Assembly: GCA_904419875.1 (NCBI GenBank)
Contig: CAJFTG010000008.1
Coordinates: 1-64,000 of the forward strand
Length of the DNA: 64,000 nucleotides
Source: Candidatus Avimonas caecicola
GTDB lineage: Bacteria; Bacillota; Clostridia; Oscillospirales; Acutalibacteraceae
Reading direction: 5' to 3'
Shown piece after piece: positions 59,627 through 64,000 of the stretch (the first letter of the stretch is position 1; each line of letters starts with the position of its first letter). The notes under the pieces are model-generated. The model made no database searches, had not been told where the DNA came from, and saw only the letters and a list, made by a program, of their open reading frames with translations. A program made the position numbers and the translations under genes.

Positions 59627-60913
59627 TTACAGCGCCTCCAGGCAAAGCCCGCCGAAGGGGCGGACGCGCAGCACATGGCAGCTTCCCTCTCCGAAAACAG
59701 CTTCCATTGTGCGGCGGAAGGGGTCCAGCAGCGCGTCTGGGACAAAGTTCTGGGTTGTCCCGGCGAACCCGCCGCCGTGGACGCGCCAGGCGCCCCGCCC
59801 CTCCAGCACCGACTGCGCCAGGCAGAGGGCCAGCGAAAGGCCCTGTTCCGCCGGTTGGGATGCGGGGTACACATTCTGCAGGTATTCGAAGGACGAATGC
59901 CCCGATTCCAGAACCAACGCCAGGAAGCGGGGAAAATCGCCGTCCTCCAGCGCCCGCACCTGGGCGGCCACCCGTTCGTTTTCCCGAAGGAAATGCATGG
60001 CGCGCAGCACCGCCCGGTCGCCAAGCTTTGTACGCAGGGAGGGAAGGGCCGTCAGCAGCGCCTCCCAGGAGGTTTCCCGCAGGACGGAGACACCCAGAGC
60101 GGCGGCGGCCGCTTTCATTTCGGCGGGGACCGCCGCGTATTCAGGGGTCAGGTCGGCGTGGTTGCCGCCGGTATCCACAATGCACAGGTGGTAGCCGGTC
60201 GCGGCAAAATCAAAGGGGACGGGCCGAATCAGCGGATTGGCCGGGTCGGCAAAATCGATGGCGATAATCCCCCCCACCGAGGAGGCCATCTGATCCATCA
60301 GCCCGCTCGGCTTGCCAAAGTGGCGGTTTTCCGCATATTGCGCCATCTGGGCCACCCGCACGGCGCTCACGCCGCCCCGGTTGAACAGATGGTTGAGGAT
60401 CGTGCCGATCAGCACCTCGAAGGCGGCGGAGGAAGAGAGGCCGGACCCCTTGAGCACGCTGGAGGTGGTATAGGCGTCGAAACCGCCGATGGACAGGCCG
60501 TCCTGCGCGAAGCGGTCGGCCATCCCCCGAATCAGGGCCGAGGAACAGCCTTTTTCTTCTTCCAGTGGGGAGAGGTGGTCCAGCATGACGGTATCCATCG
60601 GATAACCTTCCGATTTCACCCGGATGCGGCCGTCTTCCGACGGGGCGGCCACGGCGATCACATCCAGATTGACGCTCGCCGCCAGCACCCGGCCGTAATT
60701 GTGGTCGGTGTGGTTGCCGCCGATTTCCGTGCGGCCGGGAGCGGAAAACAGGGAGACCTCGCGCTGCCGGCCGAAGAGCTTCCCGAATTCCTCCAACGCG
60801 CGGCAGTAGCGCTCCCGCTGGAGCGCCGCGGAGGCTTCTCCGTAAATGGTGGAAAGCGTGCGGTCGCAGGCGCCGGAACGAAACTGTTCTATCCATTCGG
60901 AAACATGTTTCAT
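59627..60913 (-). CDS. galK: galactokinase
   Basis: 428 residues from ATG 60913 with GGAGGAAAA upstream. GHMP-kinase motifs are SAPGRTEIGGNHTDHNYG (~58), the ATP loop LKGSGLSSSAAFEV (~155) and RVHGGGFAGTTQNFV near the C-terminus. It is somewhat longer than the usual 390 residues, with about 35 extra at the N-terminus. It phosphorylates galactose. First gene of galKT, divergent from an AraC regulator. Confidence 0.94.
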   Translation of the reverse strand: MKHVSEWIEQFRSGACDRTLSTIYGEASAALQRERYCRALEEFGKLFGRQREVSLFSAPGRTEIGGNHTDHNYGRVLAASVNLDVIAVAAPSEDGRIRVKSEGYPMDTVMLDHLSPLEEEKGCSSALIRGMADRFAQDGLSIGGFDAYTTSSVLKGSGLSSSAAFEVLIGTILNHLFNRGGVSAVRVAQMAQYAENRHFGKPSGLMDQMASSVGGIIAIDFADPANPLIRPVPFDFAATGYHLCIVDTGGNHADLTPEYAAVPAEMKAAAAALGVSVLRETSWEALLTALPSLRTKLGDRAVLRAMHFLRENERVAAQVRALEDGDFPRFLALVLESGHSSFEYLQNVYPASQPAEQGLSLALCLAQSVLEGRGAWRVHGGGFAGTTQNFVPDALLDPFRRTMEAVFGEGSCHVLRVRPFGGLCLEAL

Positions 60914-61043
60914 AGGCTCAATTTTCCTCCTCCGTTGTGCTCAGCGCCGGACGGGTGCTCGGCGCCGAGGGCATTCCCGTTACTTCTGCCTTTCATTTTA
61001 ACGGTTTCGGCCGGCTTCGTCATTCTTTTATCCGCCGTTTATA

Positions 61044-61072
61044 TGGACTTTTGTTGCATATGCGGGTATAAT
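61044..61072 (+). promoter_or_regulatory. promoter of AraC-family gene
   Basis: TGGACT (61044-61049), 17-bp spacer and TATAAT (61067-61072) in the 249-bp divergent galK/regulator interval. Confidence 0.6.
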
Positions 61073-61162
61073 GAAAACAATGGAAACCGCGGCGGATTCC
61101 ACAGCAGGCACGAACAGCGCTTGGGGAATGACGGAACGCCGCATGGGAAACGGGGGAGCGGG

Positions 61163-62032
61163 ATGGATACGCTGGGCGGCTTTAAGCATTCTTTTTCCAA
61201 CACGCTGCGGGAAAACCTGGGCCTGGCCGTGTACAATACCGGCTATCAAAAATGCGAACCCGGCTACGCCTGGGGGCCGGCGGCAAGGGATCACTATCTG
61301 ATTCATTATGTTGCCTCCGGGGCTGGGATGTATGCCTGCGCGGGAAAAATCCATCCCATTTCCACCGGGGACCTTTTTCTCATTTTCCCCTCGCAGGTCG
61401 TTTCCTATACGGCCGACCAGAAGGACCCGTGGGAGTATTATTGGGTCGGCTTCCAGGGGACGGAGGCCAAGAGGATGATTAACCTGGCCGGCTTCCGCAG
61501 GGATTCGCCGGTTCTGCGGATGCCGGAGGGGAGCGACATCCGCTCCTTTCTGCTGCGCATATATGAATCGAGGGGAAACACTCCCTCGGCCGACGCGGCG
61601 ATGATCGGGTATCTTTACCTGTTTTTGGGCCGCTTGATGCAGGAGAACGGACCGCGCCGGTCGGATTACGGCGTCCGGGAGTATCTGGGGCAGGCGGTCC
61701 GGTTTATCCAGTACAACTATGCGGGGGATATCGGCGTATCGGAGATCGCCGCCTATGCGGGAATCAGCCGCAGCCAGCTTTACCGGGCGTTTGTCTCTTT
61801 TTTTAATCTGTCGCCCAATGAGTTTTTGCAGAAATACCGCGTCAACGAGGCTTGCAGCCTTTTGCGAAGCGGCCGGTTTACGGTAACGGAAGTGGCCGGT
61901 TCGGTCGGCTATGCCGACCCGCTGTATTTTTCCCGTGTTTTCAAAAAGGTGAAGGGGCTGACTCCGACAGAATACCAGTCGCGCTCTCTTGCCGGGGCGG
62001 AGCCGGAAACGCCTTTGGAGGGCGGGGAATAA
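61163..62032 (+). CDS. AraC family transcriptional regulator, probable galactose regulator
   Basis: 289 residues from ATG 61163 after GGGGGAG; the much longer open frame to the left is antisense to galK and not coding. A cupin-like sensing domain (residues ~1-165, with DHYLIHYVASGAGMYACAGKIHP) precedes two HTHs: IGVSEIAAYAGISRSQLYRAF and FTVTEVAGSVGYADPLYFSRVFKKVKGLTPTEY. Divergence from galKT suggests it responds to galactose or a galactoside, an inference from location. Confidence 0.92.
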   Translation: MDTLGGFKHSFSNTLRENLGLAVYNTGYQKCEPGYAWGPAARDHYLIHYVASGAGMYACAGKIHPISTGDLFLIFPSQVVSYTADQKDPWEYYWVGFQGTEAKRMINLAGFRRDSPVLRMPEGSDIRSFLLRIYESRGNTPSADAAMIGYLYLFLGRLMQENGPRRSDYGVREYLGQAVRFIQYNYAGDIGVSEIAAYAGISRSQLYRAFVSFFNLSPNEFLQKYRVNEACSLLRSGRFTVTEVAGSVGYADPLYFSRVFKKVKGLTPTEYQSRSLAGAEPETPLEGGE

Positions 62033-62141
62033 GCGCGCTGTGCGAAAACGGCTTGGCCGGTGCGCATACTGTTTGCGCGGGGGTGTGGATGAGCGGGGGT
62101 ATTGCGGGCGCGTTATGGCTGACAGGCCCCGGTTCGGCCCG

Positions 62142-62936
62142 TCACTTTTTGGCCCCGCCGCCTACCCACACCTGGAGCTGGTACCGCCATTGGAGGATGC
62201 CGGATACGATGACCTGCTGGATGGTAAAGGCGGGCTGTGCGCCGTGCTCGTCCCTGGCAAGATGCAGGAGTTCCTCCAGCTTACGCGCCCGCTCTTCTCC
62301 GGTGCAGCCGGCGCAAAGGTACTCCCCGGCGGGCAGCGCTTTCAAGCCGGGTACATCCTCGTAACGGGTGCATACGGCAAACAGCCGGGAAACCCCGTTT
62401 TCCGTGTAAACGCCCGCCAGGTCTTCAAAGGCGAAGGCATCCCGACGCTCCGGGCCGACCATCTCATAGAAATGGCTCAAATAATTCCACAGAACATCCA
62501 GAGCAGGCTCTTTCAGCGTATCGGAAAGCAGAATGACCCGCTGGGGGTAATATTGGATAAAGGGCCTTTCATCGTTTTTCCGGGTTTGAAGCTTGCCTTC
62601 ATAATCTGTTTTCGCCAACTGGATTTTGGATTTGGCATATTGCAGGGACGCGATTTTTTCATCCGCTTTTTTCTCGGCCTCCGAGAGAAAGGCGGTTATT
62701 TTTTGCAGGTCGTCATATGCCAAAACCTCTTTGATTTTCTGCAGGGGCAGATCCATCTGCTGCAGAGCGTGGACGGTGGTCAACGCCACAATATCCTGTT
62801 GGGTATAGTATCGGTAATTGGTCCACTCGTCCTTTTTGCTGGGTTTTATCAGACCGATTCGGTCGTAATGCCGCAGCGTTTCGGCGGTCATGCCCGCGGC
62901 CTTCGCCGCTTCCCCAACGGTAAAATATTCTTTCAA
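62142..62936 (-). CDS. MerR family transcriptional regulator (BmrR-like layout)
   Basis: 264 residues from TTG 62936, preceded by GAGGGGAG; ATG 62972 would place the start inside the operator. The MerR HTH is FTVGEAAKAAGMTAETLRHYDRIGLIKPSK, then the wing YRYYTQQDIVAL. A coiled-coil dimer helix (~65-108) and a C-terminal effector domain of the GyrI-like type follow, which often binds hydrophobic drugs or cationic compounds. It faces away from the ABC transporter and overlooks the MerR-type promoter at 62955-62985, its probable target. Confidence 0.88.
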   Translation of the reverse strand: MKEYFTVGEAAKAAGMTAETLRHYDRIGLIKPSKKDEWTNYRYYTQQDIVALTTVHALQQMDLPLQKIKEVLAYDDLQKITAFLSEAEKKADEKIASLQYAKSKIQLAKTDYEGKLQTRKNDERPFIQYYPQRVILLSDTLKEPALDVLWNYLSHFYEMVGPERRDAFAFEDLAGVYTENGVSRLFAVCTRYEDVPGLKALPAGEYLCAGCTGEERARKLEELLHLARDEHGAQPAFTIQQVIVSGILQWRYQLQVWVGGGAKK

Positions 62937-62954
62937 TTTTTGTGTTCTCCCCTC

Positions 62955-62985
62955 TTGACCTTTGTGCAACACAAAGGGTTATCCT
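62955..62985 (+). promoter_or_regulatory. MerR-type promoter with 19-bp spacer and palindromic operator
   Basis: TTGACC (62955-62960) and TATCCT (62980-62985) are separated by 19 bp, the over-long spacer typical of MerR-activated promoters. The spacer overlaps the palindrome CCTTTGTGCAACACAAAGG (62959-62977). Transcription would run right into the ABC transporter at 63052. Confidence 0.75.
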
Positions 62986-63051
62986 TATGATCGCACGGAA
63001 AACATCCCGGCACAAGCCCCGTGCCGGAAACGAAAAGGAGGATGGTGCGGC

Positions 63052-63906
63052 ATGATTGAACTGATCAATGTGACAAAGGAATACGGCGGCACGCCTGTTC
63101 TGAAAAATATCTCGCTGCGGATTGACGAACCGGGCATCTATTGCCTGCTGGGCCGCAACGGCGCGGGCAAAACCACGCTTTTGAAGTCCGTGGCGGGATA
63201 TCAGAACATCACGGGGGGAGAAATCCGGGTGGACGGAAAGCCCGTCACCACCGCGGCGCTGGAAACCGGCGTCAGTTATATTGAAAATTTCGCCAGGCAT
63301 TTCAATCTCCCGGTGCGAAGGCTGCTGCGCATTGCCTCCCGGATGAATCCCAGCTTCGATGAGGAATTTGCCTGGGAAATGACGGAGCGGTTTGAACTGG
63401 ACGGAAAAAAGAAATTTAATCACCTTTCTCTGGGCATGAAAACCATGGTTTCCACCATCGTCTGCCTGGCCAGCAGCAAAAGCGTCATCCTGCTGGACGA
63501 ACCGGTTCTCGGCTTTGACGCCATCATGCGGGTGGAATTCTATGAGATGCTGGCGGAAAGCTTCCGGAAGCATCCCCGCATCATCATCGTGTCCACCCAT
63601 ATAATCGAAGAAATCGCCAAGACCATCCAGAAGCTGATCATAATCGATAAAGGGACGATCCGCTTTTTTGATACGCTGCAGGCGGTGGAGGAAAAGGCGT
63701 TCAGCATAAGCGGCCTGAAAAACGAGGTGGACGCCGTCACAGAAAAGCTGCATGTCATAGGGCAGGACATAGTCGGCGGTCTGGCGACAAGCTATGTTTA
63801 CGATACCCTCCCGGCGGATGCCGGCCTGTCGGTGGAAATCCAAAGGCTGTCCCTGCAGGACTTCTTTATTCAAATGGTTGGGCATAAAGGAGGGAAAAAA
63901 TCATGA
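63052..63906 (+). CDS. ABC transporter ATP-binding protein
   Basis: 284 residues from ATG 63052, with AAAAGGAGG upstream. Walker A is GRNGAGKTTLLKSV (~33), the signature region is LSLGMKTMVSTIV, Walker B is VILLDEPVLGFDA (~150), and the H-loop is VSTHIIEE. It resembles the YtrB/BcrA exporter ATPases. It overlaps the next gene (ATGA). Confidence 0.9.
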   Translation: MIELINVTKEYGGTPVLKNISLRIDEPGIYCLLGRNGAGKTTLLKSVAGYQNITGGEIRVDGKPVTTAALETGVSYIENFARHFNLPVRRLLRIASRMNPSFDEEFAWEMTERFELDGKKKFNHLSLGMKTMVSTIVCLASSKSVILLDEPVLGFDAIMRVEFYEMLAESFRKHPRIIIVSTHIIEEIAKTIQKLIIIDKGTIRFFDTLQAVEEKAFSISGLKNEVDAVTEKLHVIGQDIVGGLATSYVYDTLPADAGLSVEIQRLSLQDFFIQMVGHKGGKKS

Positions 63907-64000
63907 AATCTATTCTGGCGATTGTCAAACGGATATATTCCAGCAATATCATCAGTTTTATCCTGACGGCGGCGGTGGTGCTGTGCGCCACCACCTCGGG
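63903..64000 (+). CDS. probable ABC permease, truncated by window edge
   Basis: The frame opens at ATG 63903 (ATGA overlap with the ATPase) and runs off the window after about 32 codons. The visible part starts MKSILAIVKRIYSSNIISF and enters a hydrophobic helix (ILTAAVVLC). Position and sequence indicate the membrane subunit of the transporter. Confidence 0.7.
   Translation, partial: MKSILAIVKRIYSSNIISFILTAAVVLCATTS

Noticed and set aside
59600-61162. Left part of an 810-codon plus-strand frame
   Set aside because: Only the last 289 codons are the AraC gene. The rest is antisense to galK and lacks protein features.

Overview
The window is about 64 kb of GC-rich chromosomal DNA from a spore-forming Clostridia-type Firmicute, most likely of the Oscillospiraceae/Ruminococcaceae kind. 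That placement is an inference from gene content and order. The evidence is a complete spoIIIA operon (AA to AH), two small spore-coat proteins, a DUF1540 protein, strong Shine-Dalgarno sequences (AGGAGG type), TTGACA/TATAAT promoters and frequent ATGA/GTGA/TGATG gene overlaps. I see no transposase, integrase, phage gene or CRISPR array, so this is core chromosome with a few regulator-linked accessory cassettes.

Layout. 0.2-15 kb: a DegV protein; a small HTH regulator with a membrane protein and an ABC exporter; DNA polymerase IV; a convergent ldh-malic enzyme operon; a PadR/HAAS-type membrane pair preceded by a decayed copy of its own 5' end; a second ABC exporter with an HTH/TPR regulator; and an iron-sulfur aldo-keto reductase. 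15.2-15.6 kb: tRNA-Val, tRNA-Asp and tRNA-Phe in one transcription unit. 16.3-18.9 kb: a large secreted, wall- or membrane-anchored metallophosphoesterase. 19.2-30.3 kb: a radical-SAM pair read leftward, then rplS, three tandem type I signal peptidases, rbgA, rnhB and yraN, then a dipeptidase, threonine synthase, a DUF1540 gene and a small phosphoesterase. 30.4-38.4 kb: the proteostasis block tig-clpP-clpX-lon-ysxC, then lysA. 39-45.2 kb: a zinc-ribbon/TM2 protein and spoIIIAA-AH. 45.3-56.4 kb: an Asp23 protein, nusB, a TsaD/Kae1-like paralog, xseA-xseB-ispA, a DUF212 membrane protein, and dxs-tlyA-nadK-argR-recN. 56.4-64 kb: a GNAT protein, an orphan MazF-type RNase, two coat proteins, galK-galT with a divergent AraC regulator, and a MerR-regulated ABC transporter that runs off the right edge.

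How it fits together. The middle of the window is ordinary housekeeping: protein folding and turnover, ribosome assembly, secretion, isoprenoid and lysine synthesis, DNA repair and the mother-cell spoIIIA secretion apparatus. The flanks carry four small regulator-plus-membrane cassettes, each with its own recognisable promoter/operator. The clearest is a MerR-type promoter with a 19-bp spacer at 62955-62985. No wholly new multi-gene system is evident. The items most worth following are the decayed paralog fragment at 8641-8717, the signal peptidase triplication, the TsaD/Kae1 paralog at 46344-47294, the EF-hand-like insertion in the DUF212 protein, the mosaic middle of the 848-residue phosphoesterase, and the long untranslated leader before the TM2 gene.
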